From: Mesorhizobium sp. B2-1-1
Lineage (GTDB): Bacteria > Pseudomonadota > Alphaproteobacteria > Rhizobiales > Rhizobiaceae
Length of the DNA stretch: 64,000 nt
Direction of reading: 5' to 3'
Assembly: GCF_006442975.2 (NCBI RefSeq)
Contig: NZ_CP083954.1
Coordinates: 5,401,501 to 5,465,500, forward strand
The number at the start of each line of letters is the position of its first letter. Within the stretch, counting starts at the first letter, position 1. The position numbers and the translations under genes are program-made. The notes under the pieces were generated by a model. It was not told the DNA's origin. It did no database searches and saw only the letters and a list, made by a program, of their open reading frames with translations. Of this stretch, positions 39,004 through 48,123 are shown in pieces.

Positions 39004-39060
39004 AAGTCGTAGTGACGACTAGAAGTCGTAGTGACGACTGGAAGTCGTGGTGACGACCGG
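39004..39060. repeat. Three 19-bp tandem repeats, each containing an inverted repeat
   Basis: Units 39004-39022, 39023-39041 and 39042-39060 read AAGTCGTAGTGACGACTAG with one to three changes. Each contains AGTCGT-(4 nt)-ACGACT (third copy slightly changed to AGTCGT..ACGACC). The array ends 50 bp before the AsmA gene start and may be operators for it, or hairpin-forming RNA in its leader. Confidence 0.85.
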
Positions 39061-39110
39061 GTTTACACCCGCCGGACGATTTTTGTCGGAACGAAAGCAT
39101 ACGGGGCGAT

Positions 39111-40964
39111 ATGCCATCATCTTTGATCCGACGCGGAACATGGGCGATCGGCGCTGCCGTGATCGTCATCGCGCTGGTGGTCGCCGCCCTGCCGCTGATC
39201 GCTTCGACGCGTATCGTGCGCGATCGCATCGCCTGGGAATTGAGTGCCTGGAGCGGTTTCCGGGTTGCCATCGAAGGCTCGCCGCGCATCGAGGTCTGGC
39301 CGAACTTCCGGGCGATCCTGACGGATGTGACGCTTTCGAAGTGGACCGACGTCGACGCACCGCCGGTCGTCGAGGCCGAACGGGTCGAGGTCGACCTCTC
39401 GGCCATGGCGGCGCTGCGCGGCGACGTGGTGTTTTCCACGGCGCGGCTGGTGCGGCCGACGATCAGGGTCCAGCGCACGGCGAGCGGCCTGTTCCTGCCC
39501 ACCGCTCCGACCGGCGGCCGCATCGCACGCGCCATCGACGTGGCGCGCGGCGTGGTCGGTGCGGACCCCGCCAAACCCGATCTTGACAAGCTACCGGCCG
39601 ACACTTTCGGCACGGTGGAGTTCAGGGACGGCCGCATGGTGGCGTCCGTTAACGGCAAGGACGAAGAGGTGCTGAGTAGCCTGAGCGGCCAGGCGACATG
39701 GGCGGCGATGAACAGCAATGCGACGCTCTCGGCGACCGGCATCTGGCGCGGCGAAAGCGTCGCCGTTGATGCCGCATCGCCGAAGCCGCTGGTGTTATTT
39801 GCCGGCGGCATGGCGCCGCTCACCCTGTCCTTCAAGGCCGCCCCCGCCACCTTCTCTTTCGACGGCACGGCCAGCATGTCCGAAAACGCCTATTTCGACG
39901 GCCAGGCCAAGTTTTCAGCGCCCTCGTTGCGGCGTGTGCTCGAATGGTCGCAGGCCGATATCGCGCCGGGCGCCGCGATCGGCTCCGTCAGCATCTCGAG
40001 CAAGGTGACCGCGACGGCGGGGCGCGTCAAATTCGAGAACACCGCACTCTCCCTCGACAATAACCCAGGCATGGGTGCGCTGGACCTGTCGCTTGGCGAC
40101 GCACAGCCGGTGATCTCCGGCACGCTCGCCTTCGACACGCTCGATCTGAGGTCGTTCCTGTCCGCCTTCACGCCGCTCGGGCCGGCAAGCGGGGCAGGTC
40201 CGAGCGAAGTCGACACGAATTTCGCCGACCGGGTCAATCTCGACCTCAGGCTGTCGGCGGCGCACGCCACGGCCGGCTCCATCCAGCTTGCCGACGTCGC
40301 CGCCACGGCGCAGGTCAAGGATGGCCTGTCCGTTTTCGACATTTCCGATGCCTCGGCCTTTGGCGGCAACATCCAGAGCAGCCTTCGCTTCGACCGCAAG
40401 CCCGAGGGCAGCCAGGTCGAGATCCGGCTGCTGGCTTCCGATATCGATGGCGGCGCTTTCGGCACGGCGGCCGGGATGACGCGGTTGGTGCCGGTCGGCA
40501 CCGGGACCGTGTCCGTCATCCTCAAAGGGCCCGGCAGGACCTGGGACTCGATCTTCGAAACCGCCGACGGCTCGGTTTCGGCGACCTTCGGGCCAGGCGC
40601 GCTCAGCAAGTTCAACCTGCCGGCCTTTCTCAAGCATACCGAACAGGGCGGCTTCTTCGCACTTGACGACGTCTCGGACGGGACACTGCCGATCGATGGC
40701 GCCGAACTGAAGGCCACCATCTCGAAAGGCGTGGCGAGACTGGACAAGGCCGAGGCCAATTCGGCGAAGTACAAGATCTGGCTTTCCGGCATCGCCTCCT
40801 ATGCCGGACGGGGGCTGGCGCTGTCAGGCGGTGTCATCCAGCCGGACCAGGTCGTCACGCAGGCAAACGGCCAGCAAGGCCCCAAGCAATCGTCCTTCTT
40901 CGTTGGGGGGACATGGAGCACGCCGTTCATTTCGCCGATCAACCGCGGCGTGTCGGGCGAATAA
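39111..40964 (+). CDS. AsmA family protein
   Basis: 617 residues. One N-terminal membrane helix (WAIGAAVIVIALVVAALPLIAST) anchors a large periplasmic part. The AsmA N-terminal domain is clear: RDRIAWELSAWSGFRVAIEGSPRIEVWPNFRAILTDVTLSKW and VEAERVEVDLSAMAALRGDVVFSTARLVRPTIRV; the C-terminal part has FNLPAFLKHTEQGGFFALDDVSDGTLPIDGAELKATISKGVARLDKAEANS, also family-typical. AsmA-like proteins are bridge-like lipid-transfer proteins linked to outer-membrane lipid balance. It stands alone between a repeat array upstream and extragenic repeats downstream. Confidence 0.9.
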   Translation: MPSSLIRRGTWAIGAAVIVIALVVAALPLIASTRIVRDRIAWELSAWSGFRVAIEGSPRIEVWPNFRAILTDVTLSKWTDVDAPPVVEAERVEVDLSAMAALRGDVVFSTARLVRPTIRVQRTASGLFLPTAPTGGRIARAIDVARGVVGADPAKPDLDKLPADTFGTVEFRDGRMVASVNGKDEEVLSSLSGQATWAAMNSNATLSATGIWRGESVAVDAASPKPLVLFAGGMAPLTLSFKAAPATFSFDGTASMSENAYFDGQAKFSAPSLRRVLEWSQADIAPGAAIGSVSISSKVTATAGRVKFENTALSLDNNPGMGALDLSLGDAQPVISGTLAFDTLDLRSFLSAFTPLGPASGAGPSEVDTNFADRVNLDLRLSAAHATAGSIQLADVAATAQVKDGLSVFDISDASAFGGNIQSSLRFDRKPEGSQVEIRLLASDIDGGAFGTAAGMTRLVPVGTGTVSVILKGPGRTWDSIFETADGSVSATFGPGALSKFNLPAFLKHTEQGGFFALDDVSDGTLPIDGAELKATISKGVARLDKAEANSAKYKIWLSGIASYAGRGLALSGGVIQPDQVVTQANGQQGPKQSSFFVGGTWSTPFISPINRGVSGE

Positions 40965-40989
40965 GCAGCCTTTCGGCCTCGTTGTTCAA

Positions 40990-41061
40990 GCATGATCTCT
41001 GGACAAACGGAACCGTTTGTCCGCGAAAACCGGTTCCCACTTTTCGGGATCATGCTCAGCC
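40990..41061. repeat. 72-bp extragenic repeat, copy 1
   Basis: Starts GCATGATCTCTGGACAAACG and ends GGGATCATGCTCAGCC. It contains the inverted repeat GGACAAACGG-AA-CCGTTTGTCC and the outer GCATGATC/GATCATGC arms, so the whole unit is close to palindromic. Identical to copy 2 except for one base (GGTTCCC against GGTGCCC). Confidence 0.95.
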
Positions 41062-41068
41062 TATTCGG

Positions 41069-41140
41069 GCATGATCTCTGGACAAACGGAACCGTTTGTC
41101 CGCGAAAACCGGTGCCCACTTTTCGGGATCATGCTCAGCC
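41069..41140. repeat. 72-bp extragenic repeat, copy 2
   Basis: Second copy, 7 bp after the first and in the same orientation. Its right end overlaps the end of the potI-like gene and supplies that gene's TGA stop codon (41135-41137, minus strand). Confidence 0.95.
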
Positions 41141-41953
41141 GCGTTGCGCGGCCTGCTCGTCGCGCTGGCGCTGGACCTCGCGACGCTTATTGGCAAGCGA
41201 AGCGACGATGACGCCGACCGCGACGACCGCGATCAGAATGGTGCAGGCGGCGTTGATCTCCGGCGTCACGCCCAGACGAACCTGGCTGTAGATCTTCATC
41301 GGCAGCGTGGTCGCACCCGGCCCCGAGGTGAAGCTGGCGATGACCAGGTCGTCGAGCGAGAGCGTGAAGGCAAGCATCCACCCCGACACGATCGCGGGCA
41401 GGATGACGGGCAGCGTGATCTGGAAGAATGTCTTGACCGGCGGCGCGCCGAGATCCATCGCCGCCTCCTCCAGCGAGCGGTCGAAGGACACAAGGCGCGA
41501 CTGCACGACGACGGCGACGAAGCACATCGTCAAGGTGGTATGGGCGAGTGTGACGGTGAGGAAGCCCCGGTCGAGGCCGACAGCGACGAAGAGCAGCAAC
41601 AGCGACAGGCCGGTGATGACTTCGGGCATGACCAAAGGCGCGAACACCATGCCGGAGAACAGCACCCTGCCCCGGAAACGCGTGTAGCGTGTCAGCGTCA
41701 GCGCCGCCAACGTGCCGAGCACGGTCGCCGCCGTGGCCGAAATGACGCCGACGCGCGCCGTCACCCAGGTGGCGTCCATGAGGCCCTGATTGTGGAACAG
41801 CGACACGTACCATTTGGTCGAAAAGCCGCCCCAGACGGTGACCAGCTTGGATTCGTTGAAGGAGAACACGATGAGCAGCACGATCGGCAGATAGAGGAAG
41901 GCGAAACCGAGCACGATCGAGGTGATGTTGAAGCGGCTCCAGCTGCTGTTCAT
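41135..41953 (-). CDS. potI: Spermidine/putrescine-type ABC transporter permease (PotI-like)
   Basis: 272 residues from ATG 41953 (MNSSWSRFNITSIVLGFAFLYLPIVLLIVFSFNES). Six helices and an EAA loop EEAAMDLGAPPVKTFFQITLPVILPA. It overlaps the PotH-like gene by 4 bp. The last codons and stop are within extragenic repeat copy 2, so the C-terminus (QRDEQAAQRG) may have been reset by the repeat. It works with the PotF, PotG and PotH-like proteins upstream to import putrescine or a similar polyamine. Confidence 0.92.
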   Translation of the reverse strand: MNSSWSRFNITSIVLGFAFLYLPIVLLIVFSFNESKLVTVWGGFSTKWYVSLFHNQGLMDATWVTARVGVISATAATVLGTLAALTLTRYTRFRGRVLFSGMVFAPLVMPEVITGLSLLLLFVAVGLDRGFLTVTLAHTTLTMCFVAVVVQSRLVSFDRSLEEAAMDLGAPPVKTFFQITLPVILPAIVSGWMLAFTLSLDDLVIASFTSGPGATTLPMKIYSQVRLGVTPEINAACTILIAVVAVGVIVASLANKRREVQRQRDEQAAQRG

Positions 41954-42915
41954 TTGTCCTGCTCCTGCGCCTTCGCCTGGGCCTGCTGGAAGATCATGAT
42001 CGGGACCGTCAGCAACAGCAGCAGGATGACCGCAACGGCTGAAGAGACCGGCCAGTCGCGATTGGCGAAGAACTCGTTCCACAACGTCTTGCCGATCATC
42101 AGCGTCTGCGAACCGCCAAGCAGATCGGGAATAACGAATTCGCCGACCGCCGGAATGAACACCAGCAGGCAGCCGGCGATGACGCCGGGCAATGACAGCG
42201 GGAACGTGATCTTCCAGAATGCACTGGTCGGCGGACAACCAAGGTCCTTGGCCGCCTCGATCAGCGAATAATCCATTTTTTCCAGCGACGAATAGAGCGG
42301 CAGCACCATGAACGGCAGGTAGGAGTAGACGATGCCGATGAAAATCGCCGTATAGGTGTTGAGGATGACCAGCGGCTGGTTGATCAGATGCAGCGACAGA
42401 AGCAACTGATTGAGCAGCCCCTCGGGCTTCAGGATGCCGATCCAGGCATAGACCCGGATCAGGAACGAGGTCCAGAACGGCAGGATGACCAGCATCAGCA
42501 AGGTCGGGCGGATCGTCGCCGGCGCGCGGGCCATGCCGTAGGCTATGGGATAGCCGACGATCAGCGTCAGCACGGTCGAGATCGCCGCGATGATCAGGCT
42601 GGTGACATAGGCGTTGAAGTAGAGCGCGTCCTGCGTCAGCCAGGCATAGTTGTCGAAGTTGAGATCGCGAAAGCCCGCGAAGAAGCCGGAGACGCCATCG
42701 CTGAAATCAAGCACCGGCGTATAGGGCGGCATGGCGATCGCCGTCTGCGACAACGAGATCTTGAAGACGATGATGAAGGGGACGAGGAAGAAGAACAGCA
42801 GCCAGAGATAGGGAATGAAGATGACGAGACGGTTGACGAAGCCGGCGCCCAGCCGCGCCAGCAACGGTTTTGCCGCGGCCGGTAGGGCGGCGTCGGTGGC
42901 GGCGATGTCGGACAT
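41950..42915 (-). CDS. potH: Spermidine/putrescine-type ABC transporter permease (PotH-like)
   Basis: 321 residues. A cytoplasmic N-terminus precedes LVIFIPYLWLLFFFLVPFIIVFKISL and five more helices. The EAA loop is IEAAKDLGCPPTSAFWKITFPLSLPG (about 226-251). Gene order potF-potG-potH-potI and the lengths match E. coli and rhizobial putrescine importers. It starts 9 bp after the potG stop and overlaps potI by 4 bp. Confidence 0.93.
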   Translation of the reverse strand: MSDIAATDAALPAAAKPLLARLGAGFVNRLVIFIPYLWLLFFFLVPFIIVFKISLSQTAIAMPPYTPVLDFSDGVSGFFAGFRDLNFDNYAWLTQDALYFNAYVTSLIIAAISTVLTLIVGYPIAYGMARAPATIRPTLLMLVILPFWTSFLIRVYAWIGILKPEGLLNQLLLSLHLINQPLVILNTYTAIFIGIVYSYLPFMVLPLYSSLEKMDYSLIEAAKDLGCPPTSAFWKITFPLSLPGVIAGCLLVFIPAVGEFVIPDLLGGSQTLMIGKTLWNEFFANRDWPVSSAVAVILLLLLTVPIMIFQQAQAKAQEQDK

Positions 42916-42924
42916 GTCAGCCCC

Positions 42925-44067
42925 CTACCGCGTCAGTACGACGCCGGCATCCGGCCGAAAAGAGACCCAGGCGCGGTCGTTCCAGGTCAGCGGGTCCTCG
43001 GTGATGCGCGCCGCGTTCAAGGCGCTTGCCCGCACGAGCTGCCCGTCGTCCAGCCGGACGTGATAGACGGTCATGTCGCCGAGATAGGCGATGTCGTAAA
43101 CTTCGCCCTCCAGCGCATTGACGCCATCGGCCGGCTTCTTGGACGACACCTTGATCTTCTCCGGCCTGATCGCGAAGACGATATCGGCGCCCGCGGCGGC
43201 GGCATTGCCGGCATTCTCGACGAGGATCTGGGCGCCGGTCGCTCCGGTGATGCGCGCCGTCTTGTCCGTCCGTTCGGCAACCTTGCCCTCGAACATGTTC
43301 ACGTTGCCGACGAAATGCGCGACGAAGCGCGACGCCGGGGCCTCGTAGACTTCCGCCGGCGTCGCGACCTGCATGACCTCGCCCTTGTCCATGATGGCGA
43401 TACGGTCGGCCATGGTCATGGCCTCTTCCTGGTCGTGGGTGACAACGACGAAGGTGAGGCCGAGTTCCTGCTGAAGGTCCATCAGTTCGAACTGCGTCTC
43501 CTCGCGCAGCTTCTTGTCGAGCGCGCCGAGCGGCTCGTCGAGCAGCAGCACCTTCGGCCGCTTGGCGACCGAACGGGCGAGCGCGACACGTTGGCGCTGG
43601 CCGCCGGAGAGCTGGTGCGGCTTGCGCTTGGCGAACTGCTCGAGCTTGACCAGCTTGAGCATCTCGGCGACGCGCTTTTCGACGTCTGGCTTGGCCATCC
43701 CTTCCTGCTTGAGGCCGAAGGCGACGTTGTTCTCCACAGTCATATGCGGAAACAGGGCATAGGACTGGAACATCATGTTGACCGGCCGGCGATAAGGCGG
43801 GATGCCGCGCAGATCCTGGCCGTCGAGCAGGATGCGGCCGGCCGTCGGCTCCTCGAAGCCGGCGAGCATCCTGAGCAGCGTCGATTTTCCGCAACCGGAG
43901 GCGCCGAGCAGGGCGAAGAACTCACGCTCGAATATGGTCAGCGAGAGGTTGTTGACGGCGGTGAAGTCGCCGAACTTCTTGGAGACATTGTCGAACTGGA
44001 TGTATGGCTTGGCGTTCGGATCGTTCCAAGGCGCGAAATCCCTGCGGATGCTGCCAAGCGATTTCAT
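42925..44067 (-). CDS. potG: Spermidine/putrescine-type ABC transporter ATP-binding protein (PotG-like)
   Basis: 380 residues. Walker A LLGASGCGKST (about 54-64), Q-loop FQSYALFPHMTVENNVAFGLKQ, signature LSGGQRQRVALARSVAKRPK, Walker B VLLLDEPLGALD, His switch VVTHDQEEAM, then a TOBE domain (VYDIAYLGDMTVYHVRLDDGQLVRA). It is separated from potF by an 80-bp gap containing a strong terminator-like hairpin, so it is probably expressed at a lower level than the binding protein. Confidence 0.94.
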   Translation of the reverse strand: MKSLGSIRRDFAPWNDPNAKPYIQFDNVSKKFGDFTAVNNLSLTIFEREFFALLGASGCGKSTLLRMLAGFEEPTAGRILLDGQDLRGIPPYRRPVNMMFQSYALFPHMTVENNVAFGLKQEGMAKPDVEKRVAEMLKLVKLEQFAKRKPHQLSGGQRQRVALARSVAKRPKVLLLDEPLGALDKKLREETQFELMDLQQELGLTFVVVTHDQEEAMTMADRIAIMDKGEVMQVATPAEVYEAPASRFVAHFVGNVNMFEGKVAERTDKTARITGATGAQILVENAGNAAAAGADIVFAIRPEKIKVSSKKPADGVNALEGEVYDIAYLGDMTVYHVRLDDGQLVRASALNAARITEDPLTWNDRAWVSFRPDAGVVLTR

Positions 44068-44098
44068 GTGCCCACTCCGTCCTGCTGCTTTGCCCCAT

Positions 44099-44138
44099 CG
44101 AAAAGAAGGAGACCCGGCAGGGTGACTGCCGGGCCTCC
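44099..44138 (-). terminator. Terminator/attenuator between potF and potG
   Basis: On the minus strand a 13-bp stem (one G-U pair) with a 5-nt loop, plus-strand arms 44108-44120 and 44126-44138, is followed by TTCTTTT. This is a strong Rho-independent terminator lying inside the operon, which would let most transcripts stop after the binding-protein gene. Confidence 0.8.
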
Positions 44139-44147
44139 TCGGACTGA

Positions 44148-45245
44148 CTACTGACCGGTGACGATTTTGGTCCAGGTGCGCGTGATGACGCGCTGGGTCT
44201 TGGGATCGTAGGGCGAGATCGTAAAGAGCTTCTGCAAGGTCGCGGCGTCCGGGTAGACAGCGGGATCCTCCAGAAGCGCCTTGTCGACGAATTGCTGGGA
44301 AGCCTTGTTGCCGTTGGCATAGAGCACGGCGTTCGACGATTTGGCGATCACCTCCGGCTTCATCATATAGTTCAGGAACTCATGCGCCTCGGCGACATGC
44401 GGCGCATCGGCAGGGATTGCCATCTGGTCGAACCACATTTCGGCGCCTTCCTTCGGCACGGCGTAGCCGATCTCGACGCCCTGCTTGGCCTCCTCGGCGC
44501 GGTTGCGCGCCTGGAACACGTCGCCCGACCAGCCAACCGCCAGGCAGATATCGCCATTGGCCAGAGCGTTGATGTATTCGGAGGAATGGAACTTCCTGAT
44601 GTAGGGCCTGATCTTCATCATCAATTCCTCGGCCTTGGCAAAATCGTCCGGCGACGTGGTCTCAGGATTGATGCCGAGATATTTGAAGGCGGTCGGGAAG
44701 ATGTCGGTCGGCGAATCCAGGACATAGACGCCGCAATCCTTCAGCTTGGCCAGCTTTTCCGGATTGAAGAACACGTCCCAGCTGTCGATCTTGTCGGTGC
44801 CGAGCGCTGCCTGCACCTTCTTGATGTTGTAGCCGAGGCCGACCGTGCCCCACATGTAATTGATTGAATATTCGTTGCCCGGATCGTATTTCGCGGTCCG
44901 TTCCGAAACCGTGTCCCACATGTTGGAGAGGTTCGGCAGTTTCGACTTGTCGAGCTTCTGGAACACGCCGGCCTGGATCTGGCGGGCAAGGAAATTGCCG
45001 CTCGGGACGACGACGTCATAGCCGCTGCCGCCGGCAAGCAATTTGGTTTCCAGGATCTCATTGGAATCGAACGTGTCGTAGACCACCTTGATGCCGGTCT
45101 GCTTGGTGAAATCGTCGATGACCGTGGGGTCTATATAGTCCGACCAATTGAAGACATTGACGACGCGGTCCTCGGCGTGGCCGCCGAGCGTAAAGAGCGC
45201 CAGAAATGCCGAAGTCGCCGAAAGCCAGAGCGCTTTGCGGATCAT
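44148..45245 (-). CDS. potF: Spermidine/putrescine-binding periplasmic protein (PotF-like)
   Basis: 365 residues from ATG 45245, which has AAGGAG 7 bases upstream; the frame is open 9 codons further. Signal peptide MIRKALWLSATSAFLALFTLGGHA. The mature start EDRVVNVFNWSDYIDPTVIDDFTKQTGIKVVYDTFDSNE is the PotF/PotD signature, with the WSDYI residues that pack on the polyamine. Putrescine is the likely ligand, and genes for gamma-glutamyl-putrescine catabolism lie 6 kb away. Confidence 0.94.
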   Translation of the reverse strand: MIRKALWLSATSAFLALFTLGGHAEDRVVNVFNWSDYIDPTVIDDFTKQTGIKVVYDTFDSNEILETKLLAGGSGYDVVVPSGNFLARQIQAGVFQKLDKSKLPNLSNMWDTVSERTAKYDPGNEYSINYMWGTVGLGYNIKKVQAALGTDKIDSWDVFFNPEKLAKLKDCGVYVLDSPTDIFPTAFKYLGINPETTSPDDFAKAEELMMKIRPYIRKFHSSEYINALANGDICLAVGWSGDVFQARNRAEEAKQGVEIGYAVPKEGAEMWFDQMAIPADAPHVAEAHEFLNYMMKPEVIAKSSNAVLYANGNKASQQFVDKALLEDPAVYPDAATLQKLFTISPYDPKTQRVITRTWTKIVTGQ

Positions 45246-45584
45246 GCTATTCTCCTTTGGTGAGTGTTCCATCGCCGGCGCGTCGCGGTATCCGCGCGGC
45301 CGGGCATTTGCTTCAGACTATTGAGCTTTCCAGGAGGCGACAAGCGCCAATTGCCGCGCCGCCGGCTGTCGCAAGCGATGCTCGCGCGCCACTGTCCTGG
45401 GCTGGAAGGAGTCGCCGCATCGTCAGAAGCTTTCGCCGCCGCGCAGGCAGAAATACTGGGATGTGATCCGGTCTCGATCGGGTCGCCGGGGAGACTTGGC
45501 AAGATAAGCCTGTCTTGTTGTTGCCGTGGTCCCAGCCTGCCCGCGCGGCAGCGAACTTGTCAATGGCAAAGCTAGGGCGTCGCA
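45246..45584. other. Intergenic region upstream of potF
   Basis: About 340 bases, presumably the potF promoter region and the 3' end of the exporter transcript. I see no gene, no RNA and no clear repeat in it. Confidence 0.5.
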
Positions 45585-46538
45585 TCAATTCGGCGACGGC
45601 ACGCCGGTGACCCCTGCCCTGACTGGCCGCGTCTGCCGCTTGAACTCCAGTCCGATATGGACGAGCAGCGCCGTGACCACCACCGCGCCGCCGACGATGG
45701 TGCGGCCCGACGGCACCTCGGAGTGGATCAGCCACACCCATATCGGCCCGAGGATCGGCTCGAACGTACCCAACAGCGCGGCGACGGCGGCCGGGATCAG
45801 CCTCGCGCCGGTGGCGAAGAAAGCGAGGCCAAGGCCCAGATTAACCACCCCGAACACGAAGAGAAAACCCATGTCGATGCCCGATACGGCGAAGGTCGAA
45901 GCCTGCGAGGCGGCAAAACCCGCCGCCAGGATCGTGCCGAGGCAGGTCGCCGGCGTCATGCGCACGCTGGAAAAGCGCCGGGTGATGACCGTGGCGATCG
46001 AGAACATGACGGCGATCAGCAGCGCCAGCCCGTCGCCCATGGGCGAAACGGCGCCATCCAGCGATTCCGACACCATGATGGCGACACCGGCGATGACGGC
46101 GGCAATCGCCAGCCAGGTCGCGACCGCCACTCTTTCGCGAAAGAGCGCCCAGGCAAACAGCGCCGCAAGCAGCGGCACGCCGGCCTGCATCAACAGGATG
46201 TTGGCGACGGTGGTGTAGGCAAGCGCCACGACGAAAGAAGTCGACGCGGTGGCGAAGCAGAAGCCCACGGCAAGGCCGGGCAGGCCCATGCCGCGAAACG
46301 ACCTCAGCATGCCGCGCCAGCCGTCACGCCAGACCATGAAGCAGAGCAGGAAGGCCGCCGCCCACACGGAACGCCAGAACACCACCGTCCAGCTGTCGCC
46401 GGCGGTGATGAAGCGGGCGATCGTGCCACCGAAACTCCACATCAATGCCGACAGGAACACGAGCAGGAAGCCGATGCGCTCCTCCCGCTGCGGGACGGTC
46501 GATGAACGAGCGATCGGCGATGATGCTGTGTCGGTCAT
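45585..46538 (-). CDS. EamA/DMT family transporter
   Basis: 317 residues from ATG 46538, with ten predicted membrane helices in two EamA repeats. The first begins ERIGFLLVFLSALMWSFGGTIARFI, the second GDGLALLIAVMFSIATVITRRFSSVRM. The family segment LGTFEPILGPIWVWLIHSEVPSGRTIVGGAVVV near the C-terminus is typical. Such proteins export amino acids or metabolites in exchange for protons. No context ties it to a substrate, although it lies upstream of the pot operon on the same strand. Confidence 0.88.
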   Translation of the reverse strand: MTDTASSPIARSSTVPQREERIGFLLVFLSALMWSFGGTIARFITAGDSWTVVFWRSVWAAAFLLCFMVWRDGWRGMLRSFRGMGLPGLAVGFCFATASTSFVVALAYTTVANILLMQAGVPLLAALFAWALFRERVAVATWLAIAAVIAGVAIMVSESLDGAVSPMGDGLALLIAVMFSIATVITRRFSSVRMTPATCLGTILAAGFAASQASTFAVSGIDMGFLFVFGVVNLGLGLAFFATGARLIPAAVAALLGTFEPILGPIWVWLIHSEVPSGRTIVGGAVVVTALLVHIGLEFKRQTRPVRAGVTGVPSPN

Positions 46539-46677
46539 GGGTACGACTGTCGATGTTTGAGAACGGCACAATGCGCAAGGGACGACAAAAACGTACCTTA
46601 TTCGCGTAACGCAAAGGCGCGGGTCCGGCGTGATCCAGAGACCGGCGGCGATTGTGGCAAGTCCGCCTTGCGAAGCG

Positions 46678-48123
46678 TCACTGGAAATCGAAGGCGCTCA
46701 GGCCTGTCACCATCTCGTCGAGGCCAAGCGGGCGCGTCACCGGCGGCTCGGCGCGCGTCAGGCAGCCGACGCGCTCGCAAAGCCGGCAGGCGGGCCCGAC
46801 CGGCGTCGCCGCTACCGCGCCAGCTCCGCCTTTTCCGGCCGTCGGGCCGGGAAGTGCCGCACCGTAGACAATGTCGTCGCGAAAGCCGATGTCGCACCCC
46901 AGCAGCAGCGCAGTACGGCGCGGCCGCTCGGAGAACGCGCCTTGCGGCCCCTCCAGCGTGCGGGCGATGCAGAGGAACTCGGCGCCGTCGGGCATTTCCA
47001 CCGCTTCCACGAAAATCTGGCCGGGCTGGCTGAAGGCGACGTGCACGGGAAGCTTGGGACAAGCGCCACCGAAGCGGCTTTGCGGAAAGCCCAGGCTGCC
47101 GGCTTTGCGGAAGCGATTGCCGGCATTGTCGATCTCCAGCATGAAGAACGGCACGGCCGAGGCGCCTTGCCGCTGCAGCGTGGTCAGCCGGTTGGCCGCC
47201 TGCTCGAAGGAAACGCCGAAGCGCGAGCGCAGCACGTCGATATCGTAGCGGGCACGAACGGCCGCCGCGTGGAAAGCCTGGTAAGGCATCATCAGCGCAT
47301 GCGCCGCGTAGCGCCCGAGTTCGAACCGCGCGAGGCGGCGGGCCTCATCTGTGGACAGTTTCAACGCCTGGATCTCGCCGGCTATCGCGACGGTCATGCG
47401 GATCAGGCATGCCTCCATCGCCATTTCGCGTAACTGGTCGAACGGCGACAGGCGCTCGGACAGGAACAGGCGCTGCGAATGGCGATCGTAGCGGCGGCGC
47501 CAGTTCGGCATGGTGGCGACCGGCAGCACCTTGACGACGATGCCGTATTCGCGCTTCAGCCAGCCCTTCAGCGCAGCAGACAAATCATCGCCGGGATCGA
47601 GCACCGAAGTGAATGCTTCCGCCTCTTCCTCGATATGCGCAAAATGGTTCGGCTGACGCTCGAAAATCTCATGCACCTCGTCGATCGGCAGGCGGGCGCT
47701 GGAAAGCGCCGTCACCCGCCCCTCGCGCGCAAGAAGCTCGTTGAGATCGGACAGGCGCTCGGCCTGTTCGCGATAGGCACGGAACAGTTTTATCACGGCC
47801 GCGGAGGCATTGGGCGCGGCTTCGGCAAGCTCGATCAGTTCCTGGTCTCCCGGCAATTCGCCAGCCAGCAGCGGATCGGCAAACACTTCCCTCAAGGCCG
47901 CGACAGAGCCGCCCGCTTCGCCCTGCAGCTCATGCGGATCGACCTTGTAGACGGACGCCAGCTTCAGGATCAACTGCACCGTCAGCGGCCGCTGGTTGCG
48001 CTCGATCAGGTTGAGATAGGATGGCGAGATGCCGAGGCCTTCGGCCATTGCCGTCTGGGTCAGGCCCTTGGCGTTGCGGATGCGGCGGATACGCGGCCCG
48101 GCAAATATCTTCTGGTCGGCCAT
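46678..48123 (-). CDS. Short-chain fatty-acyl regulator family (ScfR/RamB-like) XRE regulator
   Basis: 481 residues. An XRE helix-turn-helix (RIRRIRNAKGLTQTAMAEGLGISPSYLNLIERNQRPLTVQLILKLASVYKVD, about 11-63), a central IrrE/ImmA-like domain (FAHIEEEAEAFTSVLDPGDDLSAALKGWLKREYGI, later LREMAMEACL where the peptidase HExxH would be, so not a protease), and a C-terminal ScfR domain with a cysteine cluster CRLCERVGC. Such proteins (RamB in Corynebacterium, ScfR in alphaproteobacteria) control acetate and glyoxylate genes. It is divergent from isocitrate lyase, its probable target. Confidence 0.9.
   Translation of the reverse strand: MADQKIFAGPRIRRIRNAKGLTQTAMAEGLGISPSYLNLIERNQRPLTVQLILKLASVYKVDPHELQGEAGGSVAALREVFADPLLAGELPGDQELIELAEAAPNASAAVIKLFRAYREQAERLSDLNELLAREGRVTALSSARLPIDEVHEIFERQPNHFAHIEEEAEAFTSVLDPGDDLSAALKGWLKREYGIVVKVLPVATMPNWRRRYDRHSQRLFLSERLSPFDQLREMAMEACLIRMTVAIAGEIQALKLSTDEARRLARFELGRYAAHALMMPYQAFHAAAVRARYDIDVLRSRFGVSFEQAANRLTTLQRQGASAVPFFMLEIDNAGNRFRKAGSLGFPQSRFGGACPKLPVHVAFSQPGQIFVEAVEMPDGAEFLCIARTLEGPQGAFSERPRRTALLLGCDIGFRDDIVYGAALPGPTAGKGGAGAVAATPVGPACRLCERVGCLTRAEPPVTRPLGLDEMVTGLSAFDFQ

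Noticed and set aside
41096..42271. 391-codon open frame on the plus strand
   Set aside because: It is antisense to the PotI- and PotH-like permeases and begins within the extragenic repeat.
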